Source: Sphaerisporangium dianthi
GTDB lineage: Bacteria; Actinomycetota; Actinomycetes; Streptosporangiales; Streptosporangiaceae
Length of the DNA: 64,000 nucleotides
Reading direction: 5' to 3'
Assembly (NCBI RefSeq): GCF_042654065.1
Contig: NZ_JBHSFP010000013.1
Location: 124,001 to 188,000, forward strand
The translations under genes were made by a program, and so were the position numbers. The notes beneath the pieces were generated by a model. That model saw only the letters and a program-made list of their open reading frames with translations, ran no database searches and was not told the origin of the DNA. Shown here piece by piece: positions 42,124 to 50,809 of the stretch. Within the stretch, counting starts at the first letter, position 1. Each line of letters starts with the position of its first letter.

Positions 42124-44585
42124 TTGGCGATGCGGACATAACTCGTCGGCTCCGGACCGCTCTGCAGCAGGGTCAGGCGGTACGTGCGCCCGGCCTCGCC
42201 GGTGAGCCTGACGACGTCGGACTCGGGTTTGGTGACGGTCACGGCGCCGCCGGTCGAGGTGTCGACGACCTCGTAGGTTCCGGTGAACATCCGGCTGCGC
42301 ACGTTGACCGTGCCGGCGCGGTCGAACTTGAGGAGGATCTCGCTGGACGCGCCGTTGCTCCACGTCGTGCCAACGGTGTAGCCGCCGCGGCCCCGCAGGC
42401 CCTGCACCTTCCCGCTCGGCCAGGCGGACGGGAGCGCGGGCAGCACGTGCAGTTCGCCGTTGTGGCTCTGCAGCAGCATCTCGGCGATGCCGGACGTGGC
42501 GCCGAAGTTGCCGTCGATCTGGAACGGCGGGTGCAGGTCGAACATGTTCGGCGCGAGCCGGGCCGTCGACACCAGCAGGCGGATCAGGGTGTGCGCCCGG
42601 GCGCCCTCCTCCATCCGCGCCCAGTAGTTGATCTTCCAGGCGAGCGACCATCCCGTGCCGTCGTCACCGCGCAGCTCAAGCGTCCGCCGCGCGGCGGTGT
42701 ACAGCGAGGGGGTGCCGCGCTTGGTGATCTGGTTGCTCGGGTGCAGGCCGTACAGGTGGGAGATGTGCCGGTGGTTCGGCTCGGTCTCCACCCAGTCGTA
42801 CAGCCACTCCTGGATGTTGCCGCGCGAGCCGACCTTCATCGGCGCGAGCCGGTCACGGGCCGCGAGGACCCGCGTGCGGAAGTCGGCGTCGGTGCCGAGC
42901 ACCTGGCTGGCCTGGGCGACGCCGTTGAACAGGTCGCGCAGGATCTGGTTGTCCATCGTCGGGCCGGCGCACACGCTCACGCCCGAGTGGTGGTTCAGTT
43001 CCGGGGAGTTCGACGGGTTGGTGACCAGGAACCCGAGACTCGGTTCGTTCACCAGGCTGTCGAGGAAGAACTGCGCGGAGCCCTTCATGGCGGGGTAGTA
43101 CTGCTGCAGGAACGCGACGTCGCCGGTGAACAGATAGTGGTCCCAGATCAGGGTGGACAGCCACGCGCCGCCGGTCTGCCACATGCCCGCCGCGGCGAAG
43201 TCGACCACCGAGGAGGCCCGCCACGCGTCGGTGTTGTGGTGGGTGACCCAGCCGCCGGCGTTGTACTGCACCCGGGCGGTGCGGGCGCCGGTGACCGCGA
43301 GATCATTGATCATCTTGAACACCGGCTCGTAGCACTCCGACAGATTGGTGGTGTCGGTCGGCCAGTAGTTCATCGGCAGGTTGGCGTTGAGGGTGTACTT
43401 CGAGTCCCACGCCGGGGCCAGCGAGTCGTTCCAGATGCCCTGCAGGTTGGCCGGCTGGCTGCCCGGGCGGGAGGAGGAGATGAGCAGGTACCGGCCGTAC
43501 TGGAACAACAGGACCGAGAACTGCGGGTCGTTGGTGCTCGAGTGCTGCGCGATGCGCACGTCGGTCGGCTGGTCGGCCGCGCCGGTGCGGCCGAGGTCGA
43601 GCGTCGTGCGCCCGAACAGCTGCTGGTAGTCGGCCACGTGCCGGGAGCGCAGGTCGTCGTAGTTCCTGCCGACGGCGGCGTTCAGGTGGTTGCGGGCGAT
43701 GCCCTGGTAGTCGCCGCCGACGTTCTGGTAATTGACGTAGCTGGAGCCGATGGAGATCAGCACCGTCACGCTGTTGGCGCTCTGCACCCGCAGCGTGCCG
43801 CCGGAGCTGCTGACGCTGCCGCCGTCGGCGACGACCTTGGCCAGCGCGAGGAACCGGACCGAGCCGGTCTTGCCCTCGAAGTTGCCCGAGACGCCGTCCA
43901 GGCCGACCGACGTGCTGTCGGGGCTGGTGCGCGTCGTCCGCTGCGGGCTGTCGAACGTCGCGGAGAAGGTGATCGAGCCGGCCCGGTCGGCGGTCAGGCG
44001 GATGGCGATGACCTGGTCGGGCGCGCTCGCGAACGTCTCGCGCTGGTAGCGCACGCCGTTCTGCAGGAACGTCGTCGTCGTGGTGGCCGTGGTCAGGTCC
44101 AGGATGCGGTTGTACTCCGAGACCCCGCTGGAGCCGTTGAAGGTGAGCCGCAGGTTGCCCACGGTCTGGTAGGCCAGCTGCCCCGCGGGGCTCCCGAGCA
44201 TGTTCTGGTCGATCAGGGACTGGGCCTGGCTCCACTGGTTCTGGAAGACCGCCTGCCGGATCTGTGCCAGCGCGCCGGCGCCACGCGTGTTGCTCTGGTC
44301 GTACGGCCCGCCGGCCCAGACGGTGTCCTCGTTCAGCTGCAGCCGCTCGACGTCGACGTTCCCGAACACCATCGCGCCCAGGCGCCCGTTGCCGATCGGA
44401 AGCGCACGCAGCCAGTCCGTCCCGGCGCTCTCGTCGTACCACAGGGCCAGATCGTTCGCGGCGAGCACCTGCGCGGGCGCCACCGACGCGGCCCGCGCGA
44501 CCGCCGTCCACTGGAACGGCAACAGCGCTGCTCCGGCTCCGACCGCGCCGAATCGCAGCACTTGCCGGCGCGACAAGTCAGACAT
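41733..44585 (-). CDS. Secreted GH95 fucosidase with CBM13 domain
   Basis: A 950-residue exported enzyme of glycoside hydrolase family 95 (alpha-1,2-L-fucosidase or alpha-L-galactosidase). A Tat signal (LSRRQVLRFG) starts the protein. The N-terminal beta-domain begins LALWYDESAGTDWLRALPIG and includes GRLGAMVFG and LNEDTVWAG. The alpha/alpha barrel carries Asn400 and Asn402 (LNANLPMNYW), matching the catalytic Asn pair of the family, and Glu593 in IQEWLYDWVE as probable acid. HRHISHLYGL and DGTGWSLAWK follow. A C-terminal CBM13 trefoil ends the protein. ATG at 44585 is chosen for the signal peptide; the longer frame to 44729 is rejected. Upstream lie TGAAAGTTTCA and a GACAT operator, as before GH29. 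Confidence 0.92.
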   Translation of the reverse strand: MSDLSRRQVLRFGAVGAGAALLPFQWTAVARAASVAPAQVLAANDLALWYDESAGTDWLRALPIGNGRLGAMVFGNVDVERLQLNEDTVWAGGPYDQSNTRGAGALAQIRQAVFQNQWSQAQSLIDQNMLGSPAGQLAYQTVGNLRLTFNGSSGVSEYNRILDLTTATTTTTFLQNGVRYQRETFASAPDQVIAIRLTADRAGSITFSATFDSPQRTTRTSPDSTSVGLDGVSGNFEGKTGSVRFLALAKVVADGGSVSSSGGTLRVQSANSVTVLISIGSSYVNYQNVGGDYQGIARNHLNAAVGRNYDDLRSRHVADYQQLFGRTTLDLGRTGAADQPTDVRIAQHSSTNDPQFSVLLFQYGRYLLISSSRPGSQPANLQGIWNDSLAPAWDSKYTLNANLPMNYWPTDTTNLSECYEPVFKMINDLAVTGARTARVQYNAGGWVTHHNTDAWRASSVVDFAAAGMWQTGGAWLSTLIWDHYLFTGDVAFLQQYYPAMKGSAQFFLDSLVNEPSLGFLVTNPSNSPELNHHSGVSVCAGPTMDNQILRDLFNGVAQASQVLGTDADFRTRVLAARDRLAPMKVGSRGNIQEWLYDWVETEPNHRHISHLYGLHPSNQITKRGTPSLYTAARRTLELRGDDGTGWSLAWKINYWARMEEGARAHTLIRLLVSTARLAPNMFDLHPPFQIDGNFGATSGIAEMLLQSHNGELHVLPALPSAWPSGKVQGLRGRGGYTVGTTWSNGASSEILLKFDRAGTVNVRSRMFTGTYEVVDTSTGGAVTVTKPESDVVRLTGEAGRTYRLTLLQSGPEPTSYVRIANGTTGLMLDGGGNVASGSNVKQWTNNSSTNLQWQMVDLGSGWYRIVNRTNGMVIDSWGNTANGAPARQSAWSGSNNQQWRLASTGNGRNQIINRGTGTALDGAGVTTSGSNVVMWTPNGSSNNQWTITAV

Positions 44586-44946
44586 ATTGGTTCTCCATCC
44601 CGAAGGGGTTGCGGACGGGGCTCCGGCCCTGGCGGACGCGGCGGGTGCCGCCGGGAGCCGTGGGTCTGGTCGGGCATGACGCGTCGCCGCGCTGCTGCCA
44701 TATGTGCGTCGCTCGCAGAGGTCTTCCACCTCTGTTCCTCAATGGATCTGACCACCAGACACCCGACGTTAAGCGGGGGTTTCCGGGTGTCAAGCGCGCA
44801 TCAGACGCCATGGTGCGCGACGACAGGTCGGACCTCTGACTCGGTGAGATAGGGCCAGGCCTCCGTACCAGGGGTTTTGAGCCGGACGGCGGACCGGGAA
44901 GGCCTCCGCGGAGGCGGGAGAGCGGCCGGGCGCAAGGCGCTTGATC

Positions 44947-44976
44947 TGAAAGTTTCAACTACAGACATGGGATGTG
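44947..44976. promoter_or_regulatory. Composite operator before the GH95 gene
   Basis: TGAAAGTTTCA (44947-44957, perfect palindrome) stands 6 bp from GACATGGGATGTG (44964-44976, one mismatch from GACAT-N3-ATGTC). It lies about 380 bp before the GH95 start and 340 bp before the divergent fuconate dehydratase. Confidence 0.55.
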
Positions 44977-45091
44977 AAGCGCACATCACGGACGTTCCCT
45001 CAAGGATCGAGCCTATGACGGTCGACTCGGCACGATGATTCATCCTCTTCGCCCAGGAGGGTCCGGTCGACGGGAAGGTTCCGTCGGAGTA

Positions 45092-45104
45092 GACATCCCA
45101 TGTG
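45092..45104. promoter_or_regulatory. GACAT-type operator before the fuconate dehydratase gene
   Basis: GACATCCCATGTG matches the recurring motif at 12 of 13 positions. It lies 128 bp from the copy at 44964 and 214 bp before the dehydratase start. The rest of the 732-bp divergent intergenic region (44586-45317) holds no gene. Confidence 0.55.
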
Positions 45105-45204
45105 GATGCCGACGCTCCAGGACGTCCTCCTGCGGATCGGCCCGCGAGGGCGCCGGCTCGCCTCCGCCGACTCCTCCAGACGCGTCTCGTGACAGGCTTG
45201 CGGG

Positions 45205-45305
45205 ATTCATCGGGTTAATGTAAAGCCTGTGCTACGAGCGGGCCCGCTGGCTTGACCTACATCCAGGGATAACCTTACTGTTCGAAACATATTCATCGGG
45301 TTAAT
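45205..45305 (+). repeat. 15-bp direct repeat before the fuconate dehydratase
   Basis: ATTCATCGGGTTAAT occurs exactly at 45205-45219 and 45291-45305, 86 bp apart. The second copy ends just before the GGAG ribosome site of the gene. It could be a regulator half-site or a leader RNA element; the function is unknown. Confidence 0.6.
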
Positions 45306-45317
45306 TGGAGTTCACTC

Positions 45318-46610
45318 ATGCCGACGATCACCTCGGTGAACGTGATCGACATCAGGTTTCCGACCTCCGCCACGCTCGACGGCTCGGACGCGATGAATCC
45401 GGACGGCGACTACTCGGCGGCGTACGTCGTACTGGAGACCGACGACCGCGACCTTTCGGGGTACGGCCTGACGTTCACGATCGGCCGGGGCAACGACCTG
45501 TGCGTGACCGCGGCCAAGCAGATCGGGCAACGTCTGGCGGGCTGCGACGTGGACACGGTGGCGGCCGACCTCGGCGGCCTGTACCGCGACATCATGTCCG
45601 ACAGCCAGATGCGCTGGCTCGGGCCCGAGAAGGGCGTGGTGCACCTGTCCGCCGCGGCCGTGCTGAACGCCGCCTGGGACCTGGCGGCGCGCCGGGCGGG
45701 CAAGCCGCTGTGGCGCCTGATCGCCGACATGCCGCCCGAGGAGCTGGTCGCCGCCTGTGACTTCCGCTACCTCTCCGACGCGCTCACTCCCGCCGAGGCC
45801 GTCGAGATGCTGACCGCGCTCGCCCCCACACGCGAGCGGCGCGTCGCCGAGCTCGCCGCGAACGGGTACCCCGCCTACACCACATCCCCCGGCTGGCTCG
45901 GGTACGACGACGACAAGCTCCGCCGCCTGTGCGGTGAGGCCGTCGCCGACGGCTGGACCCATGTCAAGCTCAAGGTCGGCGCGAAGGTCGAGGACGACAT
46001 CCGCCGGCTGTCGATCGCCCGGGAGGCGCTGGGCGACCGCACGCTCATGATCGACGCCAACCAGGTGTGGGACGTGCCCCAGGCCATCGAGTGGGTGAAC
46101 CGGCTCGCGCCGTACGAGCCGCTGTGGATCGAGGAGCCGACCAGCCCCGACGACGTCCTCGGCCACGCGGCCATCCGCAAGGCGGTCGCGCCCGTCGGAG
46201 TGGCCACCGGCGAGCACTGCCACAACCGGGTCATGTTCAAGCAGCTCCTGCAGGCGGGGGCGATCGACTACTGCCAGATCGACTCCTGCCGCCTGGCCTC
46301 GGTCAACGAGATCATCCCTGTCCTGCTGATGGCGGCCAAGTTCGGGGTGCCGGTGTGCCCGCACGGCGGGGGCGTGGGCCTGTGCGAACTGGTCCAGCAC
46401 CTGGCGGTCGTCGACTACGTCTGCGTGAGCGGCAGCCTCGAGGGACGGGTCCTGGAATACGTCGACCACTTGCACGAGCACTTCACCGACCCCGTGCGCG
46501 TCGAGCGCGGCCGCTACCGGTTGCCCGACCTGCCCGGCTACAGCAGCCGCATGCACTCCGGCTCCGTGGCCGACTACCGCTACCCTGATGGGCGGCGATG
46601 GGGAGGGTGA
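45318..46610 (+). CDS. L-fuconate dehydratase (enolase superfamily)
   Basis: A 430-residue enolase-superfamily enzyme that should convert L-fuconate to 2-keto-3-deoxy-L-fuconate in the non-phosphorylative fucose pathway. The family-specific features are MNPDGDYSAAYVVLETD near residue 27, the base motif KLKVGA (Lys217, Lys219), the metal ligands Asp246 (DAN), Glu272 (EEPTSPDD) and Glu299 (GEHCHNRVMFKQ, with His300), and the C-terminal PHGGGVGLCE. This set is close to bacterial FucD and human ENOSF1. TTGGAG precedes the ATG. The gene is followed after 1 bp by a GntR regulator and then LarE. With the fucosidases and the sugar transporter it defines the locus as a fucose catabolic one, although the other pathway steps are not in the window. 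Confidence 0.92.
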   Translation: MPTITSVNVIDIRFPTSATLDGSDAMNPDGDYSAAYVVLETDDRDLSGYGLTFTIGRGNDLCVTAAKQIGQRLAGCDVDTVAADLGGLYRDIMSDSQMRWLGPEKGVVHLSAAAVLNAAWDLAARRAGKPLWRLIADMPPEELVAACDFRYLSDALTPAEAVEMLTALAPTRERRVAELAANGYPAYTTSPGWLGYDDDKLRRLCGEAVADGWTHVKLKVGAKVEDDIRRLSIAREALGDRTLMIDANQVWDVPQAIEWVNRLAPYEPLWIEEPTSPDDVLGHAAIRKAVAPVGVATGEHCHNRVMFKQLLQAGAIDYCQIDSCRLASVNEIIPVLLMAAKFGVPVCPHGGGVGLCELVQHLAVVDYVCVSGSLEGRVLEYVDHLHEHFTDPVRVERGRYRLPDLPGYSSRMHSGSVADYRYPDGRRWGG

Positions 46611-46611
46611 G

Positions 46612-47322
46612 ATGGGCGTCATCGAGGGCGCGGTCGACACGATCAAACAGATGATCATCGATGGGAAGCTGCGTCCTGGACAGAAGCTCCCCGTCGAGAA
46701 GGACCTCGCCGACCAGCTCGGCGTCGCCCGCAACACCCTGCGCGAGGCCGTCCGCGCGCTGATCGCCATGCGGGTCGTGCAGACGCGCCAGGGCGACGGC
46801 ACCTATGTCACCAGCCTCTCCCCTGGCCTGCTGCTGGACGCGATGGGCTTCGCCGCCGACCTCCACATGGACGCCGGGGCCGGGCAGTTCCTGCACGTGC
46901 GCAGGATCTTGGAACCGGAGGCGACGGCGGCGGCCGCCACGCGCATCCCCGACGCCGACCTGCTCCGCCTGGGCGAGCTGCTCGACGAGACCGAGCGGCT
47001 CGCCGCCGAGAGCGAGGTCGACCACGGGAAACTGATCGCCCTCGACGAGGACTTCCACTCGCTGATCATCTCCCACTGCGGCAACGCCGTGCTCGCCGCC
47101 GTCATCCAGAACATGTCCGGCCGCACCGCACGGGCCCGCATCTGGCGCGGCATGACCGACCCTGAGGCGGTCCAGCGCTCGCTGCGTGAGCACCGGGCCG
47201 TCCACCGGGCTCTGCTCGCGCGAGACCCCGAGCGTGCCCGCCTCCACGCCGCCCTGCACGTCCTCGGCGTGGAAGAGAGCCTCACCGATTCGCATACCTA
47301 TGGCGGTGGCATCGATGTCTGA
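46612..47322 (+). CDS. FadR-type GntR transcriptional regulator (1)
   Basis: A 236-residue regulator with an N-terminal winged helix (about residues 5-70, with LRPGQKLPVEKDLADQLGV and RNTLREAVRALIAM) and a C-terminal FCD ligand domain. The FCD shows the usual metal-binding pattern around DEDFHSLIISHCGN and EHRAVHRAL. ATG at 46612 has GGAGGG 8 bp upstream and leaves one base after the dehydratase stop; an upstream in-frame start at 46588 would overlap it. Its ligand is probably L-fuconate or another fucose catabolite, and the GACAT palindromes are candidate sites for it or for the second GntR protein at 52284-53033. Confidence 0.9.
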   Translation: MGVIEGAVDTIKQMIIDGKLRPGQKLPVEKDLADQLGVARNTLREAVRALIAMRVVQTRQGDGTYVTSLSPGLLLDAMGFAADLHMDAGAGQFLHVRRILEPEATAAAATRIPDADLLRLGELLDETERLAAESEVDHGKLIALDEDFHSLIISHCGNAVLAAVIQNMSGRTARARIWRGMTDPEAVQRSLREHRAVHRALLARDPERARLHAALHVLGVEESLTDSHTYGGGIDV

Positions 47323-48166
47323 TCACCTCGCTCTCGCTCGACCGGCCGGCGCCGCGACGAGCGACGGCATGGAGCGCCTCTCGGCCCGGCTGCGCGAGGA
47401 GACGGCCGTCGTCGTCGCCTACTCCGGCGGCGCCGACTCGGCGCTGCTGGCCTTCGCCGCGGCCCAGGTGCTCGGCGCGCGGGCGCTCGCCGTGACCGCG
47501 GTGTCCCCCAGCCTGGCCGCCTCCGAACGCGCCGCGGCCCGCGCGTTCGCGCGGCAGCACGGCCTGGCCCACGTCGAGGTGTGCACCGACGAGGCCGACC
47601 GGCCCGAGTACGCCGCCAACGGCGCCGACCGCTGCTACCACTGCAAGTCGGCGCTGTTCGACGCGCTCGCGCCGCTGGCGGCGGCGATGGGCGCCCGCGT
47701 GGCGCTCGGCACCAACCTCGACGACCTCGGCGACCACCGCCCCGGTCAGCGGGCCGCGGCCGAGCGCGGGGCCATCGCTCCGCTGGTGGACGCCGGGCTG
47801 ACCAAGGCCGGCGTCCGCGCCGCCGCCCGTGAGCTGGGCCTGGCCACCGCGGACAAACCCGCCGCGCCCTGCCTGGCCTCGCGGGTGAGCTACGGAGACC
47901 CGGTCACCCCCGAGGTCCTGCGCAAGGTCGAGACCGCGGAGGCCGCGCTGCGCGATCTGGGCTTCCCGGTGTGCCGGGTGCGCGCCCACGCCGGCGGCAC
48001 GCTCGCCCGCATCGAGGTGCCGCGGGAGGAGATCCCCCGCCTCAGCGAGCTGCGCGAGCGGGCCGACGCCGCCGTCCGCGGCGCCGGCTTCACCTTCTGC
48101 TCGCTTGATCTGTCGGGGTTCGCCTCCGGTCGCCTCAACGCGCTGCTGCCGCTGCTCTCGCCGTGA
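47315..48166 (+). CDS. larE: LarE-like ATP-dependent sacrificial sulfur transferase
   Basis: A 283-residue PP-loop ATPase. The P-loop SGGADS is near residue 40, followed by the CYHCK pair (Cys107, Cys110) and PCLASR with Cys186, the position of the Cys that donates sulfur in LarE of lactobacilli. Family members thiolate a pyridinium dinucleotide to make the nickel-pincer cofactor of lactate racemase. The start overlaps the GntR gene by 8 bp, so the two are coupled. No LarA, LarB or LarC is in the window, which makes its presence in a fucose operon unusual. In some actinomycetes the nickel-pincer cofactor may serve LarA homologues that act on other 2-hydroxy acids. Confidence 0.88.
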   Translation: MSDHLALARPAGAATSDGMERLSARLREETAVVVAYSGGADSALLAFAAAQVLGARALAVTAVSPSLAASERAAARAFARQHGLAHVEVCTDEADRPEYAANGADRCYHCKSALFDALAPLAAAMGARVALGTNLDDLGDHRPGQRAAAERGAIAPLVDAGLTKAGVRAAARELGLATADKPAAPCLASRVSYGDPVTPEVLRKVETAEAALRDLGFPVCRVRAHAGGTLARIEVPREEIPRLSELRERADAAVRGAGFTFCSLDLSGFASGRLNALLPLLSP

Positions 48167-48179
48167 CCTTCGCAGAGGC

Positions 48180-48194
48180 GACCGGCCACCGGTC
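48180..48194. terminator. Small hairpin between LarE and the sugar permease
   Basis: GACCGG-CCA-CCGGTC has a 6-bp stem and 3-nt loop between two convergent genes, overlapping the stop codon of the permease. It is weak compared with the other terminators of the window. Confidence 0.4.
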
Positions 48195-49239
48195 ATTCCT
48201 GGGACTTTCCACCGGTGAGGCGGGAGATGGCGAGGGCGGTGAGGATGATCCCTCCGTTGAGCGCCTCGATCCACTGCGCCGGGACGCCCGCGAGGGTGAG
48301 CACGTTCTGGATCATGTAGAGCAGCAGGATGCCGGTGAAGGCGCCGAACACCGTGCCCTTGCCGCCGTTGAGGCTGACGCCGCCGATGACGGCGGCGGCG
48401 AACACCGTGAAGATCGCTCCGTTGCCCTGGCCCGCGGCGACGGAGGCCAGCCGGCCTGACAGCAGCAGGCCGCCGAGCGCGGCCAGGAGGCCGGCGGCGA
48501 TCAGCGTGATCCACAGGACCCGGCCGGTGCGGATGCCGGCCGCCTTGGCGGCGTCGATGTTCCCGCCGATGGCGTACAGCGAGCGGCCGAACCGGGTGTG
48601 CCCGAGGAGCACGATGCCCGCCGCGAACAGCAGAAGGCAGATCCAGATCGACGCGGGAACGCCGAACCATATGGCCGAGCCGAAGTAGGTCATGGACGAC
48701 GGCAGGTTGAAGAACGTCTGCCCGCCGGAGATGCCGGTGAGCAGGCCTCGCAGCACGATGAGCATGCCGAGGGTGACGATGAAGCCGTTCAGCCCGAAGC
48801 GGACGATGAACAGCGCGTTCACCACCCCGGCCAGCACCCCGACGGCGAGGGTCACGGGGATGGCCCACGCCCCCGGCAGCAGCCCGAGCCCGTGCCCGGC
48901 CCCCGCCGCCACCGTCATCCAGGCGGCCACTCCGGGCGCCAGCCCGAAGGTCGACTCAAGCGAGAGGTCCATCCTCCCGCTGACCAGCACGAGCGTCTGC
49001 GCCAGGACGAGCAGCGAGATCTCCGACATGGTCTGCAGGATGTTGATCACGTTGTCGCCCTGCAGGAAGATCGGGTTGACGATCTGCCCGACGATCGCGA
49101 TCACGATGACCGCGGGGACCAGCGCGAGGTCCCGCAGCCGTGCCAGGCGGAGCCCGGCGCGACGCCTTCGCTCGCCGTCCGGCGGCGGGGGGCCCGGCGG
49201 GTGTTCCGTCGTGGCGTGAGCCTCGGTGGTCTCAGGCAT
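48193..49239 (-). CDS. Sugar ABC transporter permease (RbsC type)
   Basis: A 348-residue permease of the ribose/xylose/galactose class with eight to ten membrane helices after a Pro-rich cytoplasmic tail. The family stretch GRMDLSLESTFGLAPG matches the usual SGGIDLSVG element, with Arg-Met in place of Gly-Ile. GNIDAAKAAGI is the EAA-like coupling loop (typically GGNPEAARLSGI), and GGVSLNGGKGTVFGAFTGI is the usual C-terminal element. It overlaps the upstream ATPase gene by 8 bp. It is the last gene of the transporter operon 51901-48193. Sugar specificity (fucose or a derivative) is inferred from the neighbours. Confidence 0.92.
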   Translation of the reverse strand: MPETTEAHATTEHPPGPPPPDGERRRRAGLRLARLRDLALVPAVIVIAIVGQIVNPIFLQGDNVINILQTMSEISLLVLAQTLVLVSGRMDLSLESTFGLAPGVAAWMTVAAGAGHGLGLLPGAWAIPVTLAVGVLAGVVNALFIVRFGLNGFIVTLGMLIVLRGLLTGISGGQTFFNLPSSMTYFGSAIWFGVPASIWICLLLFAAGIVLLGHTRFGRSLYAIGGNIDAAKAAGIRTGRVLWITLIAAGLLAALGGLLLSGRLASVAAGQGNGAIFTVFAAAVIGGVSLNGGKGTVFGAFTGILLLYMIQNVLTLAGVPAQWIEALNGGIILTALAISRLTGGKSQE

Positions 49240-50797
49240 CGAGGTCGACTCCTTCCATGGCGGCCACCATCTCGTGGTCGTGCCAGCCGGCGGCCAGTTC
49301 CGCGACGACGCGGCCGTGGAACATCACGAGCACCCGGTCGCACAGGCGCAGATCATCGAGTTCGTCGGAGGCGATCACGACGCCGGTTCCGTTCCCGGCG
49401 ATCTCCTCGACCTTGCCGAGCAGGAATTCCTTGGACCGGACGTCGACCCCGGCGGTCGGCGTGATCAGGACGAGCAGGCGGGGGTCGTTGGCCAGAGCGC
49501 GGGCCATGACGACCTTCTGCTGGTTGCCGCCGGACAGGCCTGAGACGGGCAGCTCAGGGCCGGGCGTCTTGATCGCCAGATTGCCGATCATCTCGCGGGC
49601 CAGGTCGTCCTTGCGCCGGCCGTTGACGAAGCCCGCCGTGCCGAGCCGCTCGGGGATGGTCATCGTGGCGTTGTCGGCGATCGACATCAACGGCACCAGG
49701 CCCTGGTGATGGCGGTCCCTCGGCACGAACCCCACGCCCGCCTCCAGCGAGGCCGGCACGCTCCCGGGGCGCGGACGGCCGTCGGCCACCCGCACGGTTC
49801 CCGCCCGCGGAGCATGAAGGCCCACGATGGCCTCGGCGAGTTCCGTCTTCCCGCTGCCTCCGAGGCCGGCCAGCCCGACGATCTCTCCGGAGCGGACCCT
49901 CAGGTCCACCTCCTCGTAGGCCTCGCCGGTCAGGCCCTGGACGTCGAGGACGACCGAGGCGTCCGGCTGGAGCGGCGGGCGGGCGGTGTGCTGCCGCAGG
50001 CCCGCGGCCTCGCCGGTCATCGCGGCCACCAGATCTCCTTGCGGCAGTTCCTCCACCGGTGCGGTGAGGATGTGCCGGGCGTCCCTGAAGACCGTGACGG
50101 TGTCGCAGATCTCGTAGACCTCCTGCAGGTGGTGACTGATGAACAGAAAGGTGACCCCCTGTTCCCGCATCGCCCGCATCCGCTGGAAGAGCCGGGAGAT
50201 CGCCGCGCCGTCGAGCTGCGCGGTGGGCTCGTCCAGGATGATGAACCTCGCGCCGAACGACAGCGCCCGCGCGATCTCCACGAACTGCCGCTGCTCCACC
50301 CCGAGCTCACCGGCCGGCCGCCGGACGTCGACGTCCACCGACCACATCTCCAGCAGCTCGGCCGCCTTCCTCCACAGGCTCTTCCACCGGACCAGCCCGA
50401 ACCTGTCGCGCTCGTGCCGGTTCAGGTACAGGTTCTCCGCCACGGTGAGCTCAGGGATGATCGTGGACTTCTGGTACACGCAGGCGACCCGCGCGCGCCA
50501 CGCGTCGCGGTCGGGCAGCCGGGGGGCGGGGGCACCGGAGAAGCGGATCTCGCCGTCGTCCGGCGCCTGCAGCCCGGTGAGGATGGACACCAGGGTCGAC
50601 TTGCCCGCGCCGTTGCGTCCCACGAGGGCGTGGGCCTCCCCCTGCCGGATCGTGATGTGCGCACGGTCCAGCGCCACCGTCTCGCCGTACTTCTTGGTGA
50701 TGTGCTCCGCCTCCGCGACGGCGGGCCGGCCCGTGGGGGCCGGCTCGTCATCGGGGGCGGACGAAGGGCTCGCGGGCCCTCCCGCGAACTCGCCCAT
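49232..50797 (-). CDS. Sugar ABC transporter double ATPase (RbsA type)
   Basis: A 521-residue cytoplasmic ATPase with two fused ABC modules. The first half has Walker A GRNGAGKS near residue 60 and the signature LGVEQRQFVEIARAL. The second has a Walker A-like GLGGSGKT near 310 and the signature LSGGNQQKVVMARAL. This asymmetry is usual for ribose-class importers. It lies 12 bp after the binding-protein gene, with GAGAGG before the ATG, and overlaps the permease gene by 8 bp. Confidence 0.93.
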   Translation of the reverse strand: MGEFAGGPASPSSAPDDEPAPTGRPAVAEAEHITKKYGETVALDRAHITIRQGEAHALVGRNGAGKSTLVSILTGLQAPDDGEIRFSGAPAPRLPDRDAWRARVACVYQKSTIIPELTVAENLYLNRHERDRFGLVRWKSLWRKAAELLEMWSVDVDVRRPAGELGVEQRQFVEIARALSFGARFIILDEPTAQLDGAAISRLFQRMRAMREQGVTFLFISHHLQEVYEICDTVTVFRDARHILTAPVEELPQGDLVAAMTGEAAGLRQHTARPPLQPDASVVLDVQGLTGEAYEEVDLRVRSGEIVGLAGLGGSGKTELAEAIVGLHAPRAGTVRVADGRPRPGSVPASLEAGVGFVPRDRHHQGLVPLMSIADNATMTIPERLGTAGFVNGRRKDDLAREMIGNLAIKTPGPELPVSGLSGGNQQKVVMARALANDPRLLVLITPTAGVDVRSKEFLLGKVEEIAGNGTGVVIASDELDDLRLCDRVLVMFHGRVVAELAAGWHDHEMVAAMEGVDLDA

Positions 50798-50809
50798 TGA
50801 CCGGACCTC

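Noticed and set aside
42447..44852. An 801-codon open frame opposite the GH95 gene
   Set aside because: Antisense shadow of a gene with clear GH95 catalytic motifs.
45035..45223. A 62-codon frame upstream of the fuconate dehydratase
   Set aside because: It has poor codon bias and runs through the GACAT operator and the first copy of the 15-bp repeat; no ribosome site.
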